Shown here one piece after another: positions 1-8,896 of a stretch of 64,000 nucleotides of DNA. Under the pieces are notes generated by a model that was not told the origin of the DNA, ran no database searches, and saw nothing but the letters and a program-made list of their open reading frames with translations. Position 1 is the first letter of the stretch. The number at the start of each line of letters is the position of its first letter. The position numbers and the translations under genes were made by a program. Source of the DNA: Plasmopara viticola (lineage: Eukaryota; Oomycota; Peronosporomycetes; Peronosporales; Peronosporaceae); NCBI GenBank assembly GCA_001695595.3, contig MBPM02000022.1, forward strand, positions 1 through 64,000. Reading direction: 5' to 3'.

Positions 1-202
1 CCTAAACCCTAAACCTAAACCTAACCCTAAACCCTAAAACCCTAAACCCTAACCCTAAACCCTAAACCCTAAACCCTAAACCCTAAACCCTAAACCCTAA
101 ACCCTAAACCCTAAACCCTAAACCCTAAACCCTAAACCCTAAACCCTAAACCCTAAACCCTAAACCCTAAACCCTAAACCCTAAACCCTAAACCCTAAAC
201 CC
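1..202. repeat. Terminal telomeric array (CCCTAAA)n
   Basis: Heptamer CCCTAAA repeats on the plus strand, so the G-rich TTTAGGG strand has its 3' end at the left, as at a left chromosome end. The outermost 60 bases contain irregular units (AAACCTAAACCTAACCC, AAAACCC) and the rest is nearly perfect. The array ends at CCC before CATTACCTC, where the first retroelement begins. Confidence 0.97.
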
Positions 203-823
203 ATTACCTCTAAAAATTATTCACTGTCACTCTTTCATAGTGTCACACCCTGGAATCTTATATAATGACCATCATTCCGAGTGACCTTCACTCTCCTTTT
301 TTGGTAACAAATAAAGTCATTTGCAACCAAAATTGTGATTTGGTATCAAATTTGTTACTCAACACATTAGTCCTGTCCAAATTGTGATTTGGTATCAAAT
401 TTGTTACTCATTTGGGACACATTAGTCCTGTCCAAATTTGGTTCTTTGAACCCATATTTGGTTAATTGTGACGAAATTGTGTCGATTTGGTCGATACAGA
501 AGTTTGTTACTTTTGTACTTCTTATTGGTACTTAATGATTTTTATCTCAGAAATTTCGAGAAAAATATCATTCTGCGTCAAATTTTCCCAGGAATCTGAT
601 TTACGGTATGACGTTTAAATTGTATGTGATTTAAGCGTTTATTTCAAGCCCGCTTAAAAATGAGTGGCTGATAATAATCGTAATTACACGTGGGTATTTC
701 TCACTGATGAAGGCCTCCCAGCCGAAAGGTTAAGTTCACATTTGAATTTCCTTTGAGATACGTGTGTAAACATACATTGGTTTTCAAAGGGAAGGTGAAC
801 TATGTCTGCCTCGGTAGACTCCA
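203..823 (+). repeat. Left pseudo-LTR of element A
   Basis: This stretch is repeated almost base for base at 4268-4839. The left copy has a 49-base internal duplication around 330-378 (the block with GTGATTTGGTATC and ACACATTAGTCC) and one T/C difference near 301. Without the duplication both copies are 572 bases. The repeat covers the leader and the first 22 bases of ORF1, and ends where CCCTAAACCCTAA (824-836) begins in the full element. PLEs commonly have such direct repeats. Confidence 0.9.
684..769 (+). ncRNA. Hammerhead ribozyme (type I), element A left repeat
   Basis: Core CTGATGA at 704-710 and GAAA at 724-727. Stem II is GGC 712-714 with GCC 721-723 (loop CTCCCA) after one extra A at 711. 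Stem III is GG 728-729 with CC 750-751 plus AAGTTC 732-737 with GAATTT 744-749. Stem I is CTCA 700-703 with TGAG 754-757, GTAT 694-697 with ATAC 758-761, and TTACAC 684-689 with GTGTAA 764-769. The predicted cleavage triplet is CTT, cutting after 753. PLE pseudo-LTRs are known to carry hammerheads. The extra A before stem II departs from the consensus, so activity is not certain. Confidence 0.78.
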
Positions 824-1797
824 CCCTAAACCCTAATCAACTTCCCGTTGATTCAAGCTGCGATCCGGTGAGGCCTATGAACCCTCCGTTGATTGCGCTG
901 CCAACCTTCCTGGATGAGCATATTACTGCCTCCTTTCGGAAGAAAGTCACTCTCAACGGACGTATTAAGTCCAAGAGAAAGGCTATTGAGACATTAGTGG
1001 AACATGATACCAACGGTACTTGTCCCAAGTCTCTCCAAATCTCGCATGAAATGTCATTTTCTGACAACTTGCGAGAAATGGACTCTGAATTTGTAAAAAT
1101 TCAGAGTGAGTATTTTGAGCAAATCAAAACGACGTACATGAAAAAGGCGACTCAAATCGCTTTACATGTGCAACGTGAGGAGCTCAAAACTCTCAATATC
1201 ATGTTTGGGAATTTAGACACCGAAGTTTTAAACTCGATATGTCTTCTATTTGATGCACAACAAAATGCGTCATACCCAACTTTCCCATTATCACGAGCAA
1301 TCGTTCTTGGGAGGGAAACTAAGTTCTGCGGTCGGTATACCGGCGAGTTCCATTTTCCCTATCTGATAGAGTTGGCCTATCAGAAATATCACAATAAGTG
1401 GTCTGAATACCTTGACGGTCTAAATGATCGCATGGCACTCAAAACCATTAAAGCCCAAGCTTTAGCGGCTAAAAGGGCTGTGGCTGAAGACACCGAAATG
1501 GGTCTTCCTGATGAAACCAAAATCAAAAATTTGGTTCATCAAGTGGCTAATGACAAGTTCAAAAAACTTGAGACTATGATTCGAGGTCTTTCTAAAAGTC
1601 CCAATCAACCCAAGCGGAAAAATAGCAAACAGCCAAAAAACCGCCAGGCTGGGTCGAAAGTCCCAAAACCCAGCAAAAAACCCGCGTCCGGCGCCAGCGT
1701 CGTTCGCACTGGGCCAAACAAGCGCAAGCACGCCGCCGTTTCTTCCGGAAACAGAAACGCCAAGCTAAACAAGCACTCAAAGCGCGGACACAATTAG
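802..1797 (+). CDS. Element A ORF1, basic nucleic-acid-binding-type protein
   Basis: A 331-residue ORF starting 48 bases after the predicted ribozyme cut. The first codons fall within the pseudo-LTR, and codons 8-12 read through the telomere-like CCCTAAACCCTAA. Residues 45-250 are probably helical, and residues 265-331 are very rich in Lys, Arg, Pro and Ser, suggesting RNA or DNA binding. It shares layout with element B ORF1: an early R-I-K-S-K, a later A-K-A-A-K-type helix and a basic tail. No enzymatic motif is visible. By position it corresponds to the ORF1 of PLEs and may form the N-terminal part of an ORF1-RT fusion after frameshifting. Confidence 0.8.
   Translation: MSASVDSTLNPNQLPVDSSCDPVRPMNPPLIALPTFLDEHITASFRKKVTLNGRIKSKRKAIETLVEHDTNGTCPKSLQISHEMSFSDNLREMDSEFVKIQSEYFEQIKTTYMKKATQIALHVQREELKTLNIMFGNLDTEVLNSICLLFDAQQNASYPTFPLSRAIVLGRETKFCGRYTGEFHFPYLIELAYQKYHNKWSEYLDGLNDRMALKTIKAQALAAKRAVAEDTEMGLPDETKIKNLVHQVANDKFKKLETMIRGLSKSPNQPKRKNSKQPKNRQAGSKVPKPSKKPASGASVVRTGPNKRKHAAVSSGNRNAKLNKHSKRGHN
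1635..1674 (+). promoter_or_regulatory. Programmed -1 frameshift site with downstream hairpin (element A)
   Basis: In ORF1 phase the codons read CCA AAA AAC, which gives the canonical heptamer A AAA AAC at 1635-1641. After a 6-base spacer, GCTGGGT (1648-1654) pairs perfectly with ACCCAGC (1668-1674) across a 13-base loop. A -1 slip enters the frame that stays open into the RT. Heptamer, spacer and stem fit known retroviral-type signals. Function is inferred. Confidence 0.75.
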
Positions 1798-3709
1798 TAG
1801 ATAAAAATCAACTAATAAAGCTTAAGTCTTCCACTAAATCGAACGTATTACGTCTTTTTGGTGATCGTCCAATTTTCACATTTAATGTTCGTACGACAAA
1901 TTTAGCATTTCATGACCTTACTTCTAGTATGAGCCTACCAAACGGCCTTACTCAACTTTTAGGTTTAAATCTAAAATTCTGTCCTACACCTTCACTGGCT
2001 AAACGCCCCTATTGTGAATATCAGACATCTATTGACCAGCTTATCCGCAGTATTAAAATCAATACTTTGTTTAAAAGCAGCGGTACATATAATAAACAAA
2101 TTTATGTACCCAATCCATCCTGGCAACCACCAGAACTCTCGGATAAATTATTTTCACAGTTTTTACTTAATACAAAAGAAAAATTGGTAGAAAGCATTAA
2201 GATCTTTAAGTTTCGTAAACGTAAAAATCTTAATTATCAACAACGTAAGCTTATTTCGGACCTTCGGAATAATAAATCGTTTAAATTTATGGCGACAGAT
2301 AAAAACCTCGGTCCTGCTGTCATGAACACTGAACAATATATAAGATGGTGTCTTCTCCATCTTAAATCAAATGATGTGTATTCTTACGCCACATCATTAC
2401 CTATCCGCGGTCTTCGTAGAATGATTACTAATTGGCATTCTCGAGCAGTTAAACGCTTTCCAGAATTAATACGCGATCTTAAGATCGTCACTTATAATTT
2501 GGATACAACTGTACCCGCTAGATTTTATGGCATGCCAAAAATCCATAAATCTCCAATGGGTCTCCGCCCCATTGTTTCCTCTGTTAACTCGCCGTTTCAC
2601 GGACTTTCCAAATGGTTAGACTTTATGTTACAACCTTATATTAAACGGTGTAGCCATATATTAACCAGCTCTAAAGAGTTACTCAGTCAATTAAAATCTT
2701 TAACGTTGCCTACTGGCTGTTTTCTTGTGTCTTGGGATGCCCAAACACTTTATACTTCCATACCAAACGATAAAGGTTTTTAGCCATCTCTTGGTGGCTC
2801 CGCGACGATAAATACCGCGATATCATTCTTGAAGGGTTAAAACTCCTCATGACTCATAATTGGTTTGAATTTGGTGATACTTTTTGGCGCCAAACTCATG
2901 GTGCAGCTATGGGTACACCCGTCGCACCCAGTTATGCGAACCTTTACCTGGGATATTATGAACTTAACGTAATATTCCCAATGTTTAAATCCGAATTAGT
3001 GTTTTATACTCGCTATATAGACGATGTTTTCCACATTTTTCGATTTAATCCAGATCAACCGTGGTATTTTAACCGCTTTATTGCAATGATGTACCGTACC
3101 TTTCCCGGTGTCTCTTGGTCACCGACTAGTCGTATCACTGATATTGATATGACTACATTACCACTTACGGTAGATTTCTTAGATCTCACCCTTACGATCT
3201 CTGATAACATCATACACACCAGAACATTTCAAAAAGCGTTAAATCTATATTTATATCCTACCCCATCCAGCGCCCACCCGCCTGGTACATTTTCGGGGCT
3301 TATAACCGGTTTAATCCGCACTTATTTTAGTCAAAATTCACGACGCCATGACTTTTTAACGATCATTCGGCTTTTGTATGCTAGATTGCGTACTCGTGGA
3401 TTCCCTGCTAAATTTCTCAAACTTCAGTTTGAGAAAGCTTATAATAAATGTAAATGTTCACATAGTGTTTCTAATGACAACAACAGAATTTTACCTTTTA
3501 AGATTACTTATAATCCTAATGGTCCCTGTCGTGCATCTTTAAAACACTTCTTAAATTTTCGTCAATTACGTCTTTTAACTATAAAGAAAAAATTAGGTCG
3601 GTTACTTATTTGTTATAAGCGACCACCAAATCTTGGCAATATTTTGGTACGAGCTAAAATACCAAGTACTTTTAAGCCTAATGCTAAAGAACTTTACCAT
3701 AAAATATAA
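1641..3709 (+). pseudogene. Element A reverse transcriptase (Penelope class), one frame break
   Basis: The -1 frame is open from the slippery site through the end of ORF1 to a TAG at 2781. The first ATG is only at 1929. RT signatures: G-M-P-K-I-H-K near 2530, R-P-I-V-S-S, S-W-D-A-Q-T-L-Y before 2760, then after a frame change A-M-G-T-P-V-A-P at about 2909, the catalytic Y-I-D-D near 3017, F-L-D-L near 3175, and S-A-H-P-P-G near 3270. The break lies in a T5 run at 2777-2781: homology to element B continues in the next frame from that point, so one base seems lost. It could be an inactivating indel or a sequencing error in a homopolymer. The protein ends after the P-P-N-L..L block that normally precedes GIY-YIG, and no nuclease follows. 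Confidence 0.85.
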
Positions 3710-4251
3710 ACTAGTTAAAAGAATGAATCGGTGATATCACTCTGTGCAGCTAGGTCGCAAGTGGTCGATAAAATTGGGTTTTACCCCATATTATCGACCA
3801 ATGTACGACCCGTATCGTAAAGATAGCGTACCACACTGGCGTAATATCTACCGATTCCCAATCCCGGACCGCGCTGGACCTCACTAAAATATTGATCCCG
3901 GGCAGGGAAGACCAATACTTTAGATCATAGGTTCGGTAGCACTTTTTAGGAGCCCATCGAATAATTACCTTGGTTTTACTTACCCGTAGTGGGAAGTTAC
4001 CGTCAGTGTATATTTAAATACAGTGATATCGTCTTGTACCTATACCTGCCCGTGGACCCTCACGTACAATTCGTAATTTCTGGACTTCAAAAATATTATT
4101 AAAAATATTATTAATAAAAAAAGTTATTAATACAAAATATTATTAATACAAAATTTTATCAATAGACGATATTATTAATATTATTGACGATTACTTAACT
4201 ATGACACTATTTTGAGACAGTGACTTCGGGCCCGGGTATTTTATATCCGGG
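3710..4251 (+). other. Element A 3' untranslated region with hairpins
   Basis: Non-coding and AT-rich. The perfect palindrome GTGATATCAC is at 3731-3740. A strong hairpin pairs TGGTCGATAA (3762-3771) with TTATCGACCA (3791-3800), with an inner GGGT/ACCC pairing. From 4090 to 4190 there are repeated ATTATTAATA blocks. Just before the telomeric units, GGCCCGG (4229-4235) pairs with CCGGGCC (4247-4253) over an 11-base AT loop, so the element's 3' end is a GC hairpin followed directly by TAAACCCTAAACCC. Confidence 0.7.
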
Positions 4252-4267
4252 CCTAAACCCTAAACCC
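4252..4267. repeat. Short telomeric stretch at the 3' end of element A
   Basis: CCTAAACCCTAAACCC, just over two units, lies between the 3' hairpin of element A and the second copy of its 5' repeat. The repeat also follows a telomeric CCC at position 202, so both copies start at the same place after telomeric DNA. Confidence 0.9.
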
Positions 4268-4839
4268 ATTACCTCTAAAAATTATTCACTGTCACTCTTT
4301 CATAGTGTCACACCCTGGAATCTTATATAATGACCATCATTCCGAGTGACCTTCACTCTCCTTTTTCGGTAACAAATAAAGTCATTTGCAACCAAAATTG
4401 TGATTTGGTATCAAATTTGTTACTCATTTGGGACACATTAGTCCTGTCCAAATTTGGTTCTTTGAACCCATATTTGGTTAATTGTGACGAAATTGTGTCG
4501 ATTTGGTCGATACAGAAGTTTGTTACTTTTGTACTTCTTATTGGTACTTAATGATTTTTATCTCAGAAATTTCGAGAAAAATATCATTCTGCGTCAAATT
4601 TTCCCAGGAATCTGATTTACGGTATGACGTTTAAATTGTATGTGATTTAAGCGTTTATTTCAAGCCCGCTTAAAAATGAGTGGCTGATAATAATCGTAAT
4701 TACACGTGGGTATTTCTCACTGATGAAGGCCTCCCAGCCGAAAGGTTAAGTTCACATTTGAATTTCCTTTGAGATACGTGTGTAAACATACATTGGTTTT
4801 CAAAGGGAAGGTGAACTATGTCTGCCTCGGTAGACTCCA
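4268..4839 (+). repeat. Right pseudo-LTR / 5' fragment of element A
   Basis: A nearly identical second copy of 203-823 without the 49-base duplication. It includes the ORF1 ATG (4818) and stops after GACTCCA, where telomeric DNA (AACCCTAAACCC) takes over. In the full element the next bases are CCCTAAACCCTAATC, so the fragment ends exactly at an internal telomere-like motif. The near identity shows that the event is recent. Confidence 0.9.
4700..4785 (+). ncRNA. Hammerhead ribozyme (type I), element A right repeat
   Basis: Same sequence as the left-repeat ribozyme, offset by 4016 bases. Core CTGATGA is at 4720-4726 and GAAA at 4740-4743, with predicted cleavage after 4769. Two ribozymes flanking the element would cut a tandem read-through RNA into unit-length pieces. 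Confidence 0.77.
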
Positions 4840-5084
4840 AACCCTAAACCCTAAACCCTAAACCCTAAACCCTAAACCCTAAACCCTAAACCCTAAACCC
4901 TAAACCCTAAACCCTAAACCCTAAACCCTAAACCCTAAACCCTAAACCCTAAACCCTAAACCCTAAACCCTAAACCCTAAACCCTAAACCCTAAACCCTA
5001 AACCCTAAACCCTAAACCCTAAACCCTAAACCCTAAACCCTAAACCCTAAACCCTAAACCCTAAACCCTAAACCTTAAACCCTA
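4840..5084. repeat. Interstitial telomeric array
   Basis: About 34 almost perfect CCCTAAA units with one AACCTTAAA variant near the inner edge, in the same orientation as the terminal array. It separates the right repeat of element A from the left repeat of element B. Its perfection argues that it was a true chromosome end until recently, before the A copies were added. Confidence 0.96.
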
Positions 5085-5390
5085 GTACAAATTTCAAGTA
5101 TGAAATTCAATTATGAAATTCAAGTATGAAATTCAAGTATGAAATTCAAGTATGAAATTCAAGTATGAAATTCAAGTATGAAATTCAAGTATGAGTTTCA
5201 AGTATGAATTTCAAGTATGAATTTCAAGTTAGAGTTTTGGTAAGATGTCCGTAAGGTCCAAGTCCAACTATAGAATAACAAGTCCTACTGAAGAAGCAAA
5301 CCAGCGAAAGAATTAGTCAATCGGATCATTTCGGACTATTCTTTAGGAATAATTAAGTTTGTGTAGTAACTTGCATAATTTAATAAATCC
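5085..5390 (+). repeat. Left pseudo-LTR of element B with 13-bp minisatellite
   Basis: Repeated at 8910-9176. It opens with about 11 tandem units of the type AAATTCAAGTATG (5089-5231; the right copy has about 8, which explains a 39-base length difference). A unique part holding the hammerhead fold follows. Identity with the right copy ends at AAATCC, inside the telomere-like CCTAAACC (5389-5396). Confidence 0.9.
5283..5348 (+). ncRNA. Hammerhead ribozyme (type I), element B left repeat
   Basis: Core CTGAAGA at 5288-5294 (position 7 may be any base) and GAAA at 5306-5309. Stem II is short, GC 5296-5297 with GC 5304-5305, again after one extra A (5295). Stem III is GAATTAGTC 5310-5318 with GACTATTC 5334-5341, one bulged base. 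Stem I is TCCTA 5283-5287 with TAGGA 5344-5348. The cleavage triplet is CTT, cutting after 5343. Helices differ in sequence from element A but pair in the same way, which is covariation support. The two-base-pair stem II makes the activity less sure. Confidence 0.68.
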
Positions 5391-6122
5391 TAAACCTTTT
5401 TATATTTTAATTAGGTTAGAAAAACCCGTGCCCTTGAGCACCGTGCTTGCAATTTATTGTAACGCTTATCGGAGTTCTCATTTGCGGAGAAGTCTATCCC
5501 ATAAGGGATTTTTGACTCTGCGGGCACACAGGAGTGTGAGTGAGCAGCACCCTGGATACGTGAGCCTAGTGCGTCTCCGTATCGAACAGAAATAGTGCCG
5601 TGGTTTACGTAAAACCTGAAAGTGTGACCGGGGAGGTAGGCGGAGAAGTTATAATCCCCTAGACCTGGCTTTTTCCCATAAGCCTTGCGCTAGTTCTCGA
5701 TATCAACCTATCCGTTAATGCTACCCATATTCAACATAAAACGGAACATAAGTAGGGCAATACGTCAAAAGATTGTTGGTATCCGACGGCCAAGATCCAA
5801 AGGACGACCAAGGACCCGACCAAGACCCGACTTAGGACCCGACCAAGGACCCGACCAAGTGCGAAGTTCAAGATCCGGACACGATCAAGTCACCGGTCGA
5901 CCAACAAACCGACCGGTCTCAAGTCCTACCCTCAAGCCAGCTGGCCGACCAAAAAACGGCCGGCTTCAAGCCTTGGTCCTAAGTCGACAAGATCCGCGAC
6001 CAGCGTCCGACTGAGCCGACCGGCCGACCGCGACGAACAACAGACCGTGCTCGAAACAGCCGGCTGTTACGCCACTCAACATCCGACCTAGCCTGATTAC
6101 AACTAGGTTACTACACTTAAGG
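5391..6122 (+). other. Element B leader region
   Basis: This 730-base stretch lies between the left repeat and ORF1. At 5800-5860 there are short tandem units of the type GGACCCGACCAA. A 98-codon open frame (5718-6014) is Arg/Pro-rich because of these repeats and has no recognisable domain, so I treat it as leader or upstream ORF rather than a gene. It begins with the telomere-like CCTAAACC. Confidence 0.55.
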
Positions 6123-7046
6123 ATGGACCCGAGTAACCCGACTCGCAGCAGTCCGCCGCAAAACGTGTTGAGCATCATCGACTCCACGGTCAAACGCTAC
6201 AGGAATCTTACTGCTAGAATCAAATCTAAGCAGCTAGCTCTTCAACGCCTTGAGCAGGGTCCGCCCCGCTCTGTGAAGACTAAGATTTCCTTGACCGTGT
6301 CTAAAGAGCTCGAAAATACCGATAGCGCTGCATCTTTGCGCGCCCAGTTCAATCAGCAACTCGTTGAAAACGAAAAGTCGTTGGCAGAAATCATTAAGAC
6401 TGCAACGACGGCTGAACTGAATTTACTTCAGACTGAACTTGAGACATTATCGGTCAATGCAATTAAAGAGATAAGTTCTTTTTATTGCGATGTTCACACC
6501 CTTTTCATGCCATCGGGTCCGCCATGGGAAAGTGCAATTACTTCTCCTAATGGACAAAACTCGATGGCGGTCACTGACTTCCTAATGGCCAAGGCTCTCC
6601 TTAACACACGACTGACTCAACTTCGCTACGACTTAGCGATTGAACAAGTCATTAAGGAACGGGCCAAAGCCGCTAAGGAAGCCAAACGAGCGACAGCCAT
6701 GGACATCGAATCAGAAACGCCCATGGCAACCTCTGTCCAGGAGCTCGTCAACAAGCGCATCCAACAGGAGTTGCGACCACTGAAAAATCAAGTGTCGCGG
6801 CTCAAGGAAGCGTTAAACGACAGCGCCGGTCGTCAAAGGGGCACCGATCGGCGCATAACGAAGACTGCAAAGCCCCAGCAGCAGAAGAAATCGGCAAAGC
6901 CTCAAAAGGAAGGGCTACGCGCAAACGGAAAAGCGGGCGCTACCGGTCTCGCCAAGTCCGGAAAGCCGCCCACCAAGTCGAATTCAGGAAAAAACAACAA
7001 GCAGAAAGGCGCGCGGAACGCGAAAGGCAAGACCCGATCCAAGTAG
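6123..7046 (+). CDS. Element B ORF1, basic nucleic-acid-binding-type protein
   Basis: A 307-residue ORF. The N-terminal half is helical, with an R-I-K-S-K motif near residue 32 as in element A ORF1. Residues 160-240 have a likely coiled coil with Ala/Lys/Glu periodicity, and the last 70 residues are dominated by Lys, Arg, Gly and Ser. There are no enzymatic motifs. The 3' end overlaps the RT frame, and the -1 slip site lies about 50 bases before the stop. It is probably an RNA-binding or RNP protein of the element, made alone or as the front part of an ORF1-RT fusion. Confidence 0.82.
   Translation: MDPSNPTRSSPPQNVLSIIDSTVKRYRNLTARIKSKQLALQRLEQGPPRSVKTKISLTVSKELENTDSAASLRAQFNQQLVENEKSLAEIIKTATTAELNLLQTELETLSVNAIKEISSFYCDVHTLFMPSGPPWESAITSPNGQNSMAVTDFLMAKALLNTRLTQLRYDLAIEQVIKERAKAAKEAKRATAMDIESETPMATSVQELVNKRIQQELRPLKNQVSRLKEALNDSAGRQRGTDRRITKTAKPQQQKKSAKPQKEGLRANGKAGATGLAKSGKPPTKSNSGKNNKQKGARNAKGKTRSK
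6989..6995 (+). promoter_or_regulatory. Programmed -1 frameshift heptamer (element B)
   Basis: In ORF1 phase the codons read GGA AAA AAC, giving A AAA AAC, identical to element A. A -1 slip enters the RT frame, which is open from 6677 to 8893 without a convincing ATG upstream of the RT core. The downstream stem is weaker than in A: CGCG 7010-7013 with CGCG 7019-7022. Confidence 0.7.
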
Positions 7047-8896
7047 ATAGGTCAGATAGTAGGAATGCGCTGGCACTATTTGCTAGTCGCAGTACTAGGG
7101 AGATTAATAGCTATGCAAAGAACTTAGCTTTTCATAACTTTGTTCCTTCTGCAGTTGCTACTCCCCCTGCTCTGAACCGCTTACTGGGTCTTAACCTAAG
7201 ATTCTGCCCGACCCCTCGACCTATCCGACCGCCCGATCTTCATGCTGCACTCCCAGACTTCATACGGAAAGTTCGCCTCTCCGCACAGTTTGGGAACCAT
7301 CAAGGATCATATAATCGCAAGATTTATGTTCCGAACCCATCGTTTCAACCGAAACCAGCACCGGCTTCAATCGAAACGATACTCACACGTGTTCAAGACA
7401 ACATTAGTCGCGAGACATGGGAACCGAGGAAACTCAGGAACCTTAACTCGAGACAATGGAACACGTTTCAGCTCCTAAGAAGCCGCCCAGATCTTAAAGT
7501 AGTCCTTACTGATAAGAACTTAGGGCCGGCTCTTTTTACAACGGAGCATTATGTTAGACTGTGTATTGACCATCTTTCAGATAAGTCAATATACGAGCTG
7601 CAATGCGCTCCAGTCGAAGCATTAACCCGGCTTGTGCGGACAAAAGTTCGCACTTGGTACAGAAACGTGGCAAAGACATATGCCTATCGTACTGACTGGG
7701 ACACAACACGGATCATTGTTGCGAAACTAGAAGAGTCAAGGTTGAATGTGTTTTACGCATTAGCAAAAATACACAAACCTAAACTCTGTATTCGACCCAT
7801 TGTATCCAATAGCGCAAGTATACTGGAAGGACTTTCAAAGTGGTTAGATTTTCAACTTCAACCCTTTTATAGATCCACTAAATCCTATATACGCGACTCA
7901 GACCAGCTATTGACAGACCTCCCGGACCTGATACTCCCGCCTGATACGCTGTTGATCACAATCGACGTAGAATCTCTCTACACCAATATTCCGATTATCA
8001 ACGCTATCAAAGCAATCGCGGAACGTATACGGGGTCATCCATGGGAAAACGCAATTCTGTCTGGTCTCCAAGTAGTAATGCACAACAATTACTTTACCTT
8101 TGGAGACTCATGCTGGCGCCAATTGCGTGGAACGGCTATGGGAACACCGGTGGCACCGGCATTCGCTTCCCTCTACGTGGCTCACATCGAAGAGATTCTA
8201 CTTACAGAATTCTCGCGACATGTAGTTTACTACAAACGCTACATCGATGACATCTTCACATTGTGGAGTCCGAGCACCGAGCCATATAGCTTCCAGCGCA
8301 TGTTAGCAACATTTACCCGGCGGTCTAAGCTACGATTCACAAGCTCTATCGACAAAGATGAAGCTGTGTTTCTAGACCTACGAATCATTCGGGACAAACA
8401 AAGGATATACACAAGAACATATCAGAAAAGTCTGAATTTGTACCTGTATATTCCTGCTAATAGCGCTCATCCACCTGGTGTTCTAAAAGGACTAATCATT
8501 GGCCAAGTCCGTAAATACCGCAAACAGAATGTTCGATATCGTGACTTTAAACGAATCGTCAAACAACTCTATGCGCGGCTACTTGACCGAGGATATACTC
8601 CGAGAATACTGCAACCGCTGTTCAGACAGGCGCTCGACGACACTACGTCATCACGCAACACGTCATCTACAGCACCTATAGTTTTCAAGCTCCAATACGA
8701 CCCAAATGGACTTTCAAGAAGCAGACTACGGTCTATACTACTGACCGATGAGCTGGAAAAGGCACTCGGACCGCAAGTTAAAATCTGCTACCTCAAGCCT
8801 CCAACTCTCAAGACGCTTCTGTGTCCTTCGCGACTTCCGAAAACTGCCCCGTCGACTGCAGCCTTAATACAAGATTGTACAGCCGATGGGGAGTAA
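6995..8896 (+). CDS. Element B reverse transcriptase (Penelope class), intact
   Basis: The frame is open from 6677 through 8893, overlapping the end of ORF1. From the slip site it encodes about 633 residues. Visible in order: N-terminal L-L-G-L-N-L-R-F-C-P-T-P block (about 7181), T-D-K-N-L-G-P-A (about 7509), A-K-I-H-K-P and R-P-I-V-S-N (7760-7810), D-V-E-S-L-Y-T-N-I-P (about 7966), A-M-G-T-P-V-A-P (about 8135), Y-I-D-D with the catalytic Asp pair (about 8240), F-L-D-L, and S-A-H-P-P-G (8463). This set is typical of Penelope RTs. Protein ends soon after the P-P-T-L..L-L block, without GIY-YIG, so it should rely on an existing DNA 3' end. The stop TAA (8894-8896) coincides with the first telomeric repeat. 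Confidence 0.9.
   Translation, partial: QQAERRAERERQDPIQVDRSDSRNALALFASRSTREINSYAKNLAFHNFVPSAVATPPALNRLLGLNLRFCPTPRPIRPPDLHAALPDFIRKVRLSAQFGNHQGSYNRKIYVPNPSFQPKPAPASIETILTRVQDNISRETWEPRKLRNLNSRQWNTFQLLRSRPDLKVVLTDKNLGPALFTTEHYVRLCIDHLSDKSIYELQCAPVEALTRLVRTKVRTWYRNVAKTYAYRTDWDTTRIIVAKLEESRLNVFYALAKIHKPKLCIRPIVSNSASILEGLSKWLDFQLQPFYRSTKSYIRDSDQLLTDLPDLILPPDTLLITIDVESLYTNIPIINAIKAIAERIRGHPWENAILSGLQVVMHNNYFTFGDSCWRQLRGTAMGTPVAPAFASLYVAHIEEILLTEFSRHVVYYKRYIDDIFTLWSPSTEPYSFQRMLATFTRRSKLRFTSSIDKDEAVFLDLRIIRDKQRIYTRTYQKSLNLYLYIPANSAHPPGVLKGLIIGQVRKYRKQNVRYRDFKRIVKQLYARLLDRGYTPRILQPLFRQALDDTTSSRNTSSTAPIVFKLQYDPNGLSRSRLRSILLTDELEKALGPQVKICYLKPPTLKTLLCPSRLPKTAPSTAALIQDCTADGE

Larger units (their letters stand above)
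203..4267 (+). mobile_element. Telomere-attached endonuclease-minus Penelope-like element, family A
   Basis: A retroelement directly abuts the terminal telomere. In order it has a 5' repeat (203-823) with a hammerhead fold, ORF1 (802-1797), an overlapping RT frame (to 3709), a 540-base 3' region, two telomeric units (4252-4267), then a second copy of the 5' repeat (4268-4839). The RT carries Penelope-class motifs, and no GIY-YIG endonuclease follows its end. The coding strand runs away from the chromosome end, so the 3' end is internal. That is the polarity expected if the chromosome's G-strand 3' end primes reverse transcription. Telomere-associated endonuclease-lacking PLEs are established in rotifers, fungi and some protists; placing this element among them is inference from motif content and position. 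Confidence 0.85.

Noticed and set aside
4268..4839. Independent gene starting at ATG 4818
   Set aside because: This is the truncated start of ORF1; it runs into telomeric repeats after seven codons.
4840..5084. CRISPR-like or ordinary satellite array
   Set aside because: The 7-bp unit is the telomeric repeat and there are no spacers.
5718..6014. 98-codon Arg/Pro-rich ORF in the leader of element B
   Set aside because: Its composition comes from short GACCCGACCAA-type repeats; no domain, and it lies in a leader. Kept only as a possible upstream ORF.
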